64,000 nucleotides of DNA from Armadillidium nasatum. Its lineage: Eukaryota; Arthropoda; Malacostraca; Isopoda; Armadillidiidae. Position 1 is the first letter of the stretch. Every line of letters begins with the position of its first letter. The notes beneath the pieces are model-generated. The model saw only the letters and a program-made list of their open reading frames with translations. It did no database searches and was not told the origin of the DNA. A program made the translations under genes and the position numbers. The DNA lies in the NCBI GenBank assembly GCA_009176605.1, contig SEYY01001052.1:1-64000 (forward strand), in the 5' to 3' direction. Positions 17,052-29,991 of this stretch are shown piece by piece.

Positions 17052-17509
17052 TTTTAATGAAATTGTTTATTATAATTATGTAAATAAGGATTAAAGTCTT
17101 TTAAAAGACTAATTATTACTAAAAATAATAAAGTTTCTATAAGGAAACTATAAAATATATATAATCACTTAAGAGTAACTTAATACTAAGTTATTTCAAA
17201 GATATTGAAAAAAATTGAAAATAATACTTAAATGTAATTAAATCTAAGGAGATTTCATAAAAGAAATCAATTAGCCACAAATATATACAAAAGGAGGTCA
17301 AAGGACCAATTAATTTGTTGAAATAAGGCTTGAATGCCAAAAAAAAAAAAAAAAAAAAAAATAAAAAAAATAAAAAAAAATAAAAATAAAATAAAATAAA
17401 CAAAAATTATGATTAAGTACGAGAGGGAAGTCCAAAAAGTTCAAGTACTTCACCTTAAAATAAAAAAAAAAAAAAAAAAAATGATTCAATAATCAAAAAA
17501 TTAAACCAA

Positions 17510-17960
17510 CTTGGCTTAAAGTATCAAAAAGTATTGATATTTGTTAAAGTGTACTAAAAAGTATTGAAAAGTATCGAAAATTATTAAAGTGTACTAAAAA
17601 GTATTGAAAAGTATCAAAAATTATTAAAGTGTACTAAAAAGTATTGAAAAGTATCAAAAATTATTAAAGTATACTAAAAAGTATCGAAAATTATTAAAGT
17701 GTACTAAAAAGTATTGAAAAGTATTGAAAATTATTAAAGTGTACTAAAAAGTATTGAAAAGTATCGATATTTGTTAAAGTGTACTAAAAAGTATCGAAAA
17801 GTATCGATATTTGTTAAAGTGTACTAAAAATATCGAAAAGTATTGAAAATTGTTAAAATGTAATAAAAAGTATCGAAAAGTATCGATATTTGTTAAAGTG
17901 TAATAAAAAGTATCGAAAAGTATTGAAAATTATTAAAGTGAACTAAAAAGTTACAAAATT
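17510..17960. repeat. Tandem array A, about 11 units of about 39 bp
   Basis: Unit core TGTACTAAAAAGTATTGAAA followed by AGTATCAAAAATTATT. It lies in the leader of the BEL element. The core contains the near-palindrome TACT-AAAA-AGTA. Confidence 0.9.
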
Positions 17961-18360
17961 TTTAAAAAATTACAAAATATTAAAGAATATTGAATAGTAC
18001 TAAAAAAGTACTAAAAATTTACGATATATTTAAGAATATTGAATAGTACTAGAAAAAAGTACTTAAAATTTGATATATTTAAGAATATTGAAAAATACTA
18101 TAAAAAAAAGTACTTAAAAATTTACGATATATTTAAGAATATTGAATAGTAGTACTAGAAAAAAGTACTTAAAAATTTACGATATATTTAAGAATATTGA
18201 AATAGTACTAGAAAAAAGTACTTAAAAATTTACGATATATTTAAGAATATTGAATAGTACTAGAAAAAAGTACTAAAAATTTATGATATATTGTTAAATA
18301 GTACTAGACAGTACTATAAATTTTTCAAAAATATTAGAGAGTACGAGCAGTACTAAATAG
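17961..18360. repeat. Tandem array B, about 6 units of about 53 bp
   Basis: Unit: AGTACT, seven A-rich bases, AGTACT, then AAAATTTACGATATATTTAA and GAATATTGAAT. It continues from array A and passes gradually into array C. Confidence 0.88.
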
Positions 18361-18905
18361 TTTTAAATGATTTGAAGGTACTTTACAGTACCACTAAGTA
18401 TCAATAATTAATAGGAAGTACTAAAAGGGTACTATTAAGTATAAAAATTATTAAGAAGTACCAAAGGGTACCAATTAAGTAACAAAAATTATTTAGGAGG
18501 TACCAAAGGGTACCAATTAAGTATCAAAAATTATTTAGGAGGTACCAAAGGTACCAATTAAGTATCAAAAATTATTAGGAGGTACCAAAGGGTACCAATT
18601 AAGTATCAAAAATTATTTAGGAGGTACCAAAGGGTACCAATTAAGTATCAAAAATTATTTAGGAGGTACCAAAGGGTACCAATTAAGTATCAAAATTATT
18701 TAGGAGGTACCAAAGGTACCAATTAAGTATCAAAAATTATTTAGGAGGTACCAAAGGGTACCAATTAAGTATCAAAAATTTATTAGGAGGTACCAAAGGG
18801 TACCAATTAAGTATCAAAAATTATTTAGGAGGTACCAAAGGTACCAATTAAGTATCAAAAATTATTAGGAGGTACCAAAAGTACCAATTAAGTATCAAAA
18901 ATTAT
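18361..18905. repeat. Tandem array C, about 12 units of 41-42 bp
   Basis: Unit: GGAGGTACCAAAGGGTACC followed by AATTAAGTATCAAAAATTAT. The first units at 18365-18480 are transitional (GGTACT...AGTACC, AAGTACC...GGTAC), showing both arms changing together. Confidence 0.9.
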
Positions 18906-19261
18906 CTCAAAATTTAGAAATAGCCAAATAATATCAGTATTATATAAAACAAAAAAAACAAAAACAAAAAAATGGGGCTATTATACAGCCAATAATAATA
19001 ATAATAATAAAAGCTAAATTAATAGCTAAAATTATTAAAATATTTGTAAATATTTTCAATAACGAATAAAAATATTGTACTTAAATTCTAAAGTAATTAC
19101 TTAATACTAGAATGTTATATATACAAAAAAAAAAAAAATAATAATAGGCCCTACTTTAGTAGACCTTATTGGAATATAAAATTTTTTTTTAAAAAATATC
19201 CCAAGGTGGGTATTATGTAGGCCCAATCCGATACAAATTTATGAATAAAATGTTGGAAAAC

Positions 19262-19390
19262 CTTAAATAGGTCCAAAGCCTATTTAAGTAGGCCCTATGA
19301 AAATTATAAGCAAAGCCTATTTAAGTAGGCCCTAAAATAATTATAAACAAAGCCTATTTAAGTAGGCCCTAAAATAATTATAAATAAGTT
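19262..19390. repeat. Tandem array D, 3 units of about 44 bp
   Basis: Unit: AAAGCCTATTTAAGTAGGCC plus CTAAAATAATTATAAAC, with inverted repeat GCCTA/TAGGC in each unit. It lies nearest the 5' LTR in the BEL leader. Confidence 0.85.
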
Positions 19391-19959
19391 TAACCACAAT
19401 AAGTATATATATATTTTTTTTTTTTTTGAAGGACAGGAATTTAATTTCCCAACCTGTGGTATAGGTAGCACTCACCTATACGGTAAATCTCCCTATAAGA
19501 GAAAAAAAAAAAAAAAAACTGCCTGTATTCACACAGAGACAAAATAAGGTAAATTTTGGAAACGTTGGTGCGCCATTAATGTTAATTCTTTTTCCCAGTA
19601 ACTAAAGCTAGACCCGGCGTGACGTTATCAGGAAGAGAAGAATAACAATTTCCTCCTTCAATATAATAGTCTGTTAGCAAATTTCACTACAAACTTGATT
19701 ATTTATTATATTGAGGAGCCAGTATAAAAGGGGTGTGATTGGGGTAAATAAAATTTGTTTCTAGAAATTTAAAATTTAGATGATTTACTTAGAACCTAAA
19801 AAATTATTTTAGGAATTTTTATTAGAACTTAGATATTATTCTAAGAATTTTGTTGATTTTAGAAAAAAAGAAAAATTTTCTCTAGAGATTAGACTGGATT
19901 TAGAATGTAAAAATGCAAATACCATATTTAAAATAAATAAAGGAAATTTGCAAGAAAAA

Positions 19960-20076
<117 letters not shown>

Positions 20077-20984
20077 ATACAAATACTCAATTTTAATCCG
20101 GATTCGTTGAGAAACTTCAGAATAGCCTATACTGATGATGAAGATGAAGTTCTTTGTAATCCGAAAAGAATGTATTAAATAGCAATATTAATAGATGATT
20201 TAATATTAATCAATATTTATGACTATTAATTAAGACAAGTATGAAGTAATTTATGCAATAAGTACAATATGTCACAGTTTTATAATTACACCTTTGCAAC
20301 ACTTCATCACAAAACGTCTCAATGTAGACTGAAACAAGTACGAATATTCTTCATTGTTTTATAAGAGTAAAAGTGTGTAATTTTTTGTAAGAAGACGAAT
20401 TTATTCGTCCGAAAACGTTTGGTTAGAAGTTTTCATTGAAGTTTATTTGGAATAATTAAACAAATTTTTATTAGATTGGAAATTGTTATAAAACATTCCG
20501 ATAAATAAAAACAAATTGAAATGTGTTAAGAAGATAGTGCAAATTTATATATTAAATAAGAAAAATTATAATTATAATATAAGAAGGCGAAAGACGACAA
20601 CTACTCATTAGAGAGTCAGCGCGCCATTTTCTAGTTTATTCTATAGTTATTATTCAATTAAATTTATATAAAGATAATTAAAATATCTTACAGTAAAATT
20701 TGATAATCAAAATGCTCTATAGGAAATATAAAACATTCTGACAAAGTTTCAAAACAATTGACATAGTAGTTTCTTAAATATAAAGATTTTTATATGGAGA
20801 AAAAGCCTACTTTTTTAATTAGAATTTTGGGCATAATTAATAACTGAATTAAGCCAAATCATTGGACTTGACAAACTATAGAGTGTCAAGAACAAAGTGA
20901 AATAATAAAAAGAACAATAAAATATTACTAAATTGAAAAATCTAGATCGGAGAGGATACATGCAAATTAGAAAGAATTTCAGAG

Positions 20985-20986
<2 letters not shown>

Positions 20987-21078
<92 letters not shown>
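20987..21078. repeat. (TA)n array 2 of the 5' LTR
   Basis: Uninterrupted, 92 bp, the same length as in the duplicate at 23194-23285. Confidence 0.95.
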
Positions 21079-21079
<1 letters not shown>

Positions 21080-21438
21080 TTCTGAATTAGGGGTTATTAT
21101 ACACCAAAGGGAAGGTAATAATGTGTAAATAAAGAATCTGATGTTAAAAACGATGCAAAGGCAATTTATAAAAAATTAAAGCTAAAAGAAAGGAGAAAGT
21201 TTTTAGGCAAATGGTACAAGTTTTGTAAACATTTTAGTGAAGTTAATTATGAATAAATGATCCCAAATAAGGTGTAAGGATTGAACTATGTAATTATACA
21301 TAAATATAAAAGAAAAGTGTGTGAGATCAAACGGATTTCCAGTTACCAAGGGGGTCGAAATTCCCTCAAGTCACCCATTTGCATTTTTATGAGTCAAAGT
21401 GAACAAAATCTGGTTGGAATTTGACAAAATTCGCAACA

Positions 21439-21819
21439 GTTCTGTCAGGAGGGATCCTACTTCTCCTATTTATTTACTCTTCTCTCTCAGGAGGTATTCA
21501 ACTTCTCCTGTTATTCTTCTTTGGAGGAATTTTACTTCTCCAATTTATTTCAATCTTTCAGGAGGAATTCTACTTCTCCTATTACTTTTCCCAGGAGGAA
21601 TTCAACTTCTCCTTGTTATTCTTTTCTGGAGGAATTCTACTTCTCCAATCTATTCAATTTCTTTCAAGAGGAATACTACTTCTCTTGTTTATTTACTTTC
21701 TCCAGGAGGAATCCTACTTCTCCTTTTATTCTTCTTTCAGGAGGTATTCTTCTTCTCCTATTACTTTTCCCAGGAGGTATTCAACTTCTCCTGTTAATCT
21801 ATTGTATTAACCCTTTTGT
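21439..21819. repeat. Hairpin array E, 10 units (first copy)
   Basis: Units of about 33-45 bp of the form AGGAGGAATTCTACTTCTCCT. Stems vary together: CAGGAG/CTCCTG, TTGGAG/CTCCAA, CAAGAG/CTCTTG. All three plus frames stay open across it, which reflects repeat structure and not a gene. It ends at the assembly gap. Confidence 0.88.
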
Positions 21820-21919
21820 NNNNNNNNNNNNNNNNNNNNNNNNNNNNNNNNNNNNNNNNNNNNNNNNNNNNNNNNNNNNNNNNNNNNNNNNNNNNNNNNN
21901 NNNNNNNNNNNNNNNNNNN
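21820..21919. other. Assembly gap of exactly 100 N
   Basis: A round 100-N run is the usual placeholder for a gap of unknown size. Confidence 0.99.
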
Positions 21920-22173
21920 TTATATTGAGGAGCCAGTATAAAAGGGGTGTGATTGGGGTAAATAAAATTTGTTTCTAGAAATTTAAAATTTAGATGATTT
22001 ACTTAGAACCTAAAAAATTATTTTAGGAATTTTTATTAGAACTTAGATATTATTCTAAGAATTTTGTTGATTTTAGAAAAAAAGAAAAATTTTCTCTAGA
22101 GATTAGACTGGATTTAGAATGTAAAAATGCAAATACCATATTTAAAATAAATAAAGGAAATTTGCAAGAAAAA

Positions 22174-22282
<109 letters not shown>

Positions 22283-23191
22283 ATACAAATACTCAATTTT
22301 AATCCGGATTCGTTGAGAAACTTCAGAATAGCCTATACTGATGATGAAGATGAAGTTCTTTGTAATCCGAAAAGAATGTATTAAATAGCAATATTAATAG
22401 ATGATTTAATATTAATCAATATTTATGACTATTAATTAAGACAAGTATGAAGTAATTTATGCAATAAGTACAATATGTCACAGTTTTATAATTACACTTT
22501 TGCAACACTTCATCACAAAACGTCTCAATGTAGACTGTCAAGTACGAATATTCTCGATTGTTTTATAAGAGTAAAAGTGTGTAATTTTTTTTTGTAAGAA
22601 GACGAATTTATTCGTCCGAAAACGTTTGGTTAGAAGTTTTCATTGAAGTTTATTTGGAATAATTAAACAAATTTTTATTAGATTGTAAATTGTTATAAAA
22701 CATTCCGATAAATAAAAACAAATTGAAATGTGTTAAGAAGGATAGGGCAAATTTATATATTAAATAAGAAAAATTATAATTATAATATAAGAAGGCGAAA
22801 GACGACAACTACTCATTTGAGAGTCAGGCACCATTTTCTATTTTATTCTATAGTTATTATTCAATTAAATTTATATAAAGATAATTAAAATATCTTACAA
22901 TAAAATTTGATAATCAAAATGCTCTATAGGAAATATAAAACATTCTGACAAGGTTTCAAAACAATTGACATAGTAGTTTCTTAAATATAAAGATTTTTAT
23001 ATGGAGAAAAAGCCTACTTTTTTAATTAGAATTTTGGGCATAATTAATAACTGAATTAAGCCAAATCATTGGACTTGACAAACTATAGAGTGTCAAGAAC
23101 AAAGTGAAATAATAAAAAGAACAATAAAATATTACTAAATTGAAAAATCTAGATCGGAGAGGATACATGCAAATTAGAAAGAATTTCAGAG

Positions 23192-23193
<2 letters not shown>

Positions 23194-23285
<92 letters not shown>
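23194..23285. repeat. (TA)n array 2 of the third LTR copy
   Basis: 92 bp, uninterrupted. Confidence 0.95.
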
Positions 23286-23286
<1 letters not shown>

Positions 23287-23644
23287 TTCTGAATTAGGGG
23301 TTATTATACACCAAAGGGAAGGTAATAATGTGTAAATAAAGAATCTGATGTTAAAAACGATGCAAAGGCAATTTATAAAAAATTAAAGCTAAAAGAAAGG
23401 AGAAAGTTTTTAGGCAAATGGTACAAGTTTTGTAAACATTTTAGTGAAGTTAATTATGAATAAATGATCCCAAATAAGGTGTAAGGATTGAACTATGTAA
23501 TTATACATAAATATAAAAAAAAGTGTGTGAGATCAAACGGATTTCCAGTTACCAAGGGGGTCGAAATTCCCTCAAGTCACCCATTTGCATTTTTATGAGT
23601 CAAAGTGAACAAAATCTGGTTGGAATTGGACAAAATTCGCAACA

Positions 23645-24035
23645 TTCTGTTTAGGAGGGATCCTACTTCTCCTATTTATTTACTCTTCTCTCTCAGGAGG
23701 TATTCAACTTCTCCTGTTATTCTTCTTTGGAAGAATTTTACTTCTCCAATTTATTCAATCTTTCAGAGGTATTCTGCTTCTCCTATTTCTTTTAATTTCT
23801 TCAGGAGGAATCGTACTTTTCCTTTTAATTCAATCTTTCTGGAGTTATTCTACTTCTCCAATCTATTCAATTTCTTTCAAGAGGAATACTACTTCTCTTG
23901 TTTATTTACTTTCTTCAGGAGGAATCCTGCTTCTCCTTTTATTCTTCTTTCAGGAGGTATTCTTCTTCTCCTATTACTTTTCCCAGGAGGTATTCAACTT
24001 CTCCTGTTAATCTATTGTATTAACCCTTTTGTTAG
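23645..24035. repeat. Hairpin array E, second copy
   Basis: Same start (TCTGT..AGGAGGGATCC) and same end (TTGTATTAACCCTTTTGT) as 21439-21819, but the middle units differ. One has an AGAGG left arm, and the GGAGGAATCGTACTTTTCC unit is specific to this copy. Confidence 0.88.
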
Positions 24036-24370
24036 GTTTCTCTCTTTAAGATGATGATCATATGAAATGACCCAGATTAATAAAGGTCACACGCTTAAGT
24101 ATCTCACTTCTTTAACTACGATACTATCAAAATGTAGTGTGTGAAATAATTATTAAATATTCTTTTTCTTACTTTCTGTTATCAAACGAATTGATCTTAA
24201 TATGTTCACACTGCATTCAAAACTGCCAATTCTTTTTGCCATAAATTTCATTCATAAAATTCATAAATTACTATCAAATAAGTGTGAAGTTCAAAATCGT
24301 AACAATGGTGTGTCTTCCATTGTTACAATTGGTAAGTTATTTTTTAGAAATAAAAGCTTTTGGGGCTCTT
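24036..24370. other. Right arm of hAT-1, nothing further recognised
   Basis: AT-rich sequence between hairpin array E and the transposase remnant. It has an inverted repeat around 24302-24330 (GTAACAATGG...CCATTGTTAC). Confidence 0.5.
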
Positions 24371-24379
24371 TCAGGTGAA

Positions 24380-25385
24380 AGTTTGGTTCGCTTTTCGTCG
24401 TAAATGAGGCCTGCTCCACTGAAAAGAACGCTCACTAGCAACACTAGTTGAAGGACATGCTAAATAAGTCCTTGCCAGCTCAGCAAAGAAAAGGGAAACT
24501 TTTGCAATTATCTCTCCACCAAACCAGTTGGTCTTTATCTGCCTCCAAACGTGGGAGTTTCAGATAATTTTCAATAATCGATATTGTATCCTTTGACACT
24601 TCTGACTGTGATTCTTCATCGCTGCTGGAAGCTAGAAGATCTTTCATTGATTTAGCAATGCTTAAGCTAACAGATTTTGTTTCTTTTGTATCTGAGAGCT
24701 TTTGCTTTTTCTTGAAAAAGGCGTTATTTTAGCTGTTTCTATCATCTCATCGCATAAGCATCCTAATTTGATTTTAACATTCTGAAAAACAAGTGGTTTA
24801 AAAAATTTTGTTTTGTACCTAGGATCTAAAAAGGTTGCAATTGTATAAGCATCATCATTTTCCAGGTTTTCAAATCTGTCGTTCATCTCCTTCATTAATG
24901 TTTTAGTCATCCTTGAAACTCCCTTAGACTTAATAACATTTGTTAACACAACTTTCAATGTTGAAACAAGTGGAATCACGTTTGACAAACATGATTCAGC
25001 TGAACTTATAGTCTTTGTTAATTCTTCAAAAGGCTTAAGGATATTAATACAATTATTTAAAATGTCATTTTCGTCAGCTGTTAGAGGCTTTTATTTTTGT
25101 GCTGCTTGAAGCATAAAGGCAAATGGCCTCATTAATTTCGCTCATCCTCTCAAGCATATGCAAACTACTATTCCAGCGTGTTTGAATATCTTGCATGACA
25201 GAAAGTGGACGAACATTTAATCTTGTTTGTATTTTCTTCAGCTCATTTTGGGCTACAACGGTGTGATTGAAATGCGTAGCAATTAACCTACATTTGGTTA
25301 TTAAATCGGATACACATTTTTGACTCATAATGGAATTTTTAACTACTATCTGAGTTTGGTGTGCAAAGCAATCTACATTTTTCAC
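24380..25385 (-). pseudogene. hAT transposase remnant of hAT-1 (central part and dimerisation domain)
   Basis: The frame KNVDCFAHQTQIVVKNSIMS (25330-25385) matches the C-x2-H-L-x-L-VVK region that follows the second catalytic acid of hAT transposases. DIQTRWNSSLHMLERM follows at about 25130-25190 and AYTIATFLDPRYKTKFF at about 24800-24850. The C-terminal hAT dimerisation region (SVASERSF-like, ARTYLACPSTS-like) lies at 24400-24560 in shifted frames. The BED finger and N-terminal catalytic part are missing, because the frame starts right at the subterminal repeats. It is an internally deleted, inactive copy. Confidence 0.88.
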
Positions 25386-25518
25386 TCTTTAATTTTTTTA
25401 CTATCCGCAAATGCGGATGCGGTTGCGGATATCCAATTGCGGATATCCGCGGATGCGGATATTGGAAAAATGATGCGGATATCCGCAGTTGCGGATGCGG
25501 ATATCCGGTCCACCTCTA
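25386..25518 (-). repeat. hAT-1 right inverted repeat and subterminal GCGGAT repeats
   Basis: Mirror of the left end, with at least eight GCGGAT/ATCCGC units, ending ATCCGGTCCACCTCTA. Confidence 0.9.
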
Positions 25519-25526
25519 ATAATAAG

Positions 25527-26540
25527 TAATTAAAATAATGACTTGTTTTAACACCATTTCCCAATTTTGTCCAATATAATAAAGATCTAAAAGTAAATAA
25601 TGAAAAAAAAGATATAAAATAAATTCATAAATCCAAATCGCTGGAAAGAAACCATGCCGGTGAGCAACGATACAATTTGTTTGCCAAAACACTTAAATTT
25701 CCCGATCTTAAACGGACATCGTTGCTTTAATTAAAACATTAGACTGTCTGTTGAGTGTAATAGACGGTCAAAGGAGTATATCTGAAAGGCTATATGCATC
25801 TTGAGTAATCAGTAAAACTGTCATTTAAAAGATGCGCACTCTAACATCTACACAATTCCGTTATATCTGCATACATTTAATTCAGTTTCATGGAGAGCAT
25901 GGATGAGGCAACACTTTAAAAAAAGTAATAATTTGGTTTTACTTTAAATTTTATTACTCCCATTATTGCTCAAGGCTTTAAATATACGCCTGAATACACT
26001 TTTTGTTCATATGCTATCATTAAAGTGATAAAATGAGATTGGTTAATTAATAATAGAATATATATATCTCGTACTAAATTTGGTGGCGTCATTCACCTAC
26101 TCTTTTGTGTATCTTGAATGCAAATTTTATATATGGCAACATTGTTTTGCTTCTTATTCTAATTGCAATCGCTCAATCACTTCTCTCGGCAAATTGAATG
26201 ATTCTTCCCAAAAAATGTGCACGCCAAATAAATGAAAAGAGCTCAGGGAGGGATGAATGTCGTTAACATATTGAAAATTCTATATTAATAACGTAAATAA
26301 GCTAAAATAAGATAAATAAGCTAATCTCAAATTAATGCCTCATTTTCTGACTTAGCCTCCACGAGGCGAGCTCGATAGAATGCTAAAATGTTATGAGAAA
26401 AAAGCAAATAATTTTTACGAAAATATTTTTTTTGGTAACAAATAAAATCACTTTTAATTGAACTATGAAATTAATAACACAAGTCTGCAACCAAAAACCT
26501 GAATAGGATTTTTCTATACCCGTTTCTGTGCTTATGGGAT
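25527..26540. other. Intronic sequence, nothing recognised
   Basis: About 1 kb of AT-rich sequence of the DNAJC7 intron, without recognisable transposon or coding signal. Confidence 0.5.
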
Positions 26541-26549
26541 ATTCGAGTC

Positions 26550-27230
26550 AGAGACCTTCATTGGGAAAAAACTAACTGGCCACCTCGAGACATCCTAACC
26601 CCTGGTGAAAAGAATGTCATCAAGAAAAGCCTGGTTCCTCGTGAAAAAGTCCTCTTACCACCTCGTATTTCATTGGACTAATGAAACAATTTGTGAAATC
26701 TCTACCAAAATATGGAAAATGATTCAAGTATCTATGGTCTAAGTTCCCAAAACTTTCAGAGGCTAAGTTGAAAGAGGGAGTTTTTGTTGTACCAGACCTA
26801 AGTAAACTCTTGTTTGATTCCTTGCTTCCAGAGTTCATGAATGAAACTGAAAGAGAAGCGTGAGATTCATTTCAAGACGTAGTGCATAAGTTTTTTGGAA
26901 ATAATAAAGATCAGTATTACAAAACCATTGGATAACGAATGCTAACTGCATTCAAAGCTCAAAGCTGAAACATGAGCTTAAAATTCCATCTTTTACATCC
27001 ACACATAAGCTACTTTCCAGAAAACTTAGAAGACTACAGTGAGGAGCAGGGGAGAGAGATTTAACCAGGATGTTATGTAATTGGAGAGATGCTGTCAGGG
27101 AAGATGATATGTGAATATGATGAGTGATTACTGTTTGATGCTTAAAAGGAAACTACGAATATTGGAAAATGAAAGCGCAGCAGAAGTATGAAAGAGAAGA
27201 AACAAAGGTTTTACAAACCAACAAAGTAAA
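26550..27230 (+). pseudogene. Relic of a widespread invertebrate transposon-associated protein (EEQGERFHxD family)
   Basis: Translated in changing frames, it reads WPPRDILTPGEKNVI, LVPREKVLLPP, LMKQFVKSLPKYGK, FPKLSEAKLKEGVFV, FMNETEREA, RMLTAFKA, YFPENLEDYSEEQG and a decayed DYCW-like end. I recognise these strings from a repeated, usually uncharacterised protein family found in many arthropod and mollusc genomes. I cannot name its superfamily. Multiple stops and frameshifts show it is dead. Confidence 0.65.
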
Positions 27231-27420
27231 ATTCTTAACATTTATTTAACAACTGTGTTGGTCAACAAATTTAAATGTTTAGTTTTATAATAAAAATATG
27301 CCGTTTTGATTTAGTAGTGTTGATTCATCACAATCCTTTTACGTAACGGGAAAAAATGGATGTCATTTTCAGACTCAGCACGCCAAAATATACTAGTATA
27401 AAGTTATTTAAAAAAAAAAA

Positions 27421-27580
<160 letters not shown>

Positions 27581-27707
27581 AAGTTTAAGTATTTTTTTTT
27601 TTTTTTGCTTACCTGTGTAATTAAAAATGTAAAGTATAAAATTTTTCATAATTTACACTTTTTAATTTAATGTCGATATAAATCTTGCAGCGAATTTGTA
27701 CTCGATT

Positions 27708-27859
<152 letters not shown>

Positions 27860-28084
27860 GACTATAAGTTTTAAGATTTTATAGACTACTCGTGAGTGCC
27901 TATTTTAAGCGCGCAATGAGGCGGCTATGAGCACAAAGAAGGAGAAACTCATCTTGACACATTGTGTAAGTCGTCTTGACTCAGTGACTTGAGCAATAGT
28001 TGTAATTTTGTGATTTGTAACTTGTAACGGAATGTTGCGTTAAGGCCTCCACATTGGGGGAAACGTTGGCAATAAACTTTTGTT

Positions 28085-28720
28085 TTAAAACTCTGAAAAA
28101 ATGCTACGAAAACATTAGAAATGGTAAATGCTGCTTTTGGAGATAGAACACTAACCAAACAGAATGTTTTCTGATGGAATGAATGTTTCTGTGACTTAAC
28201 GACCCTAGGAATGGGTGGCCTTCCCAGTGTTGCAGTAACGAAAATGTCAAGATGATTCGTTTGTTATTGGTTGAAAATTTTCACCTTATTGACAAAATTT
28301 GTTCAAAAGGGTCAAACTGTTAGACCAATTTACTGTAAAGATGTAAAAAATTGAGAGGCTACAACAATGAATCCAACGTGTAAGATCGGAAATGTGTAAA
28401 TCTAGTGAATGTTTTTTCCTACATAACAAACACTAACTTCCTCAATGGTATTATCTTATAAAATGGCAATTTTTGGTCAAAACCAAAATGTGACTTTGCT
28501 TTATCATCCTCTTTTGCTTCACATGATTATTTTTTTTTATTTCAAGAAAAAAAAAGTGATAACACACTTGAAAAGGCGTGTGTTTGACTCGATTTTTGAT
28601 ATTCACAAAGCCGTGACTAATACATTGAACACCATTATAAAGAAACACTTTTATATAGGCATCCAGACGCTGCATTGCCACAGTATAAAAAATACGGTAT
28701 ATATAATTGGACAAGCAACT
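28085..28720 (+). pseudogene. mariner-type transposase relic
   Basis: The N-terminal helix-turn-helix part is visible as TLEMVNAAFGDRTLTKQNVF (28100-28165), the typical start of mariner transposases in the GVQW group. The middle follows (GQTVRPIYCKDVK, 28310-28350). The C-terminus follows, matching the FPKLK..LKG.RFDSI.DIQKAVT pattern as HLKRRVFDSIFDIHKAVTNT (28565-28625). It is much shorter than a full transposase of about 345 codons and is internally deleted and shifted. Confidence 0.75.
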
Positions 28721-29312
28721 ACTAAATCTGGTAACACTGAACCCCCCCCTCCCCCTTCTATTACTTGCATCACTATTATAAGGATAATTTTTGCAACGAT
28801 ATCAAAGAATGATGATAATATTCAAATGAAATTTCATTTAAAGTTTGAAATTTCATTTTTGCTTGCTTGGGTGAGAAGTAGCAAGAATGCAAGGAAAATA
28901 AAACGCTACTGGAACCCACTTAGTATATCCCATTTAGAAGTTTCAGAAAAATTTGAAAAACACGTTTTAATTTCAAGAAAAAATAGTAATCTTATTAGAA
29001 GGAAAGATCATTGTCAAATTTTGTGTTATTACTTTATATTATATAAATAAATATCAGACAAGTTCATGATGTTCGCTTAAATTTTGCTCAAATTCTACAA
29101 ATAAGAAATTGGTTATTGGTTATCCAACAATTAATTTGGCCCCCCCCCCCTACAATAAGACCACTCATACAAAATTCTGATTAAGAGACTCATTACTTTA
29201 ATGGCTATTACTTTTTAATTAATAGTGTCAAAACAAAAGTACCTTAAGCTTCCTATTTTAAAAAATATATATAAAACTATCCTCCTTAAAGAATACAAAT
29301 TTTAAAACTTAC
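28721..29312. other. Intronic sequence, nothing recognised
   Basis: Unique-looking AT-rich DNA with two C-runs near 28742 and 29140. No feature is supported. Confidence 0.5.
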
Positions 29313-29571
<259 letters not shown>

Positions 29572-29937
29572 TCACTTCTGGTGAGCAAAAGGCAGAGGCC
29601 TACTAAAATTTCCATCAGTTAGGGAAAAAAATTTGAAATCTGGTCAAGTTAATGGCCGACATTTCACTGTGTTTGAAGGTGTGTAAGTCATATGAAGTTG
29701 TGAAAATAGATAAAGAGAATATGTTACAGACTTTTCATGTAGAGTAGATGTAAGATTGAGCATAGCGGTTAAGTCTAGGGTCAGAGAACTGGACAGAGAA
29801 AGGACGAGACTGTGTAGAAAGACGTGTCTCACGAGCTTTTATCAGAGGAGAAGGTATGCAACGTGAGAGTTCAGAAGAGCAGTAACCATTGTAATAGCGA
29901 CAGGATAGAGATAGTAACGCAACAATTCAACTATGAT

Positions 29938-29940
<3 letters not shown>
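29572..29940 (-). mobile_element. LINE family A, extreme 3' end (copy A3)
   Basis: About 370 bp of the 3' end in the same orientation as DNAJC7, with TCTCGTCCTTTCTCTGTCCA-like and LTPKRYAQSYMYS-like remnants and the usual terminal sequence before (TA)n. It is truncated 5' at a 50-bp A-run (29942-29991). Its TA tail becomes the acceptor region of the next DNAJC7 exon. Confidence 0.82.

Positions 29941-29941
<1 letters not shown>

Positions 29942-29991
<50 letters not shown>
29942..29991. repeat. Poly(A) run of about 50
   Basis: Homopolymer on the plus strand at the truncated side of LINE A3, followed by a short CA-rich stretch. Confidence 0.95.

Noticed and set aside
17510-18905. Regular repeats and spacers suggesting a CRISPR-like array
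   Set aside because: The repeats are contiguous tandem units without unique spacers, in a eukaryotic retroelement leader.
21399-21928. Three overlapping plus-strand frames of about 130 codons
   Set aside because: All three frames are open because hairpin array E lacks stops. One runs through the N gap.
27900-28085. GAAACGTTGGCAATAAAC as the 3' end of a Penelope-like element
   Set aside because: The string resembles such ends, but no coding remnant or terminal repeat is nearby.
28445-29050. A 201-codon plus-strand frame as a novel gene
   Set aside because: Its first third matches a mariner transposase C-terminus, and the rest has no support.
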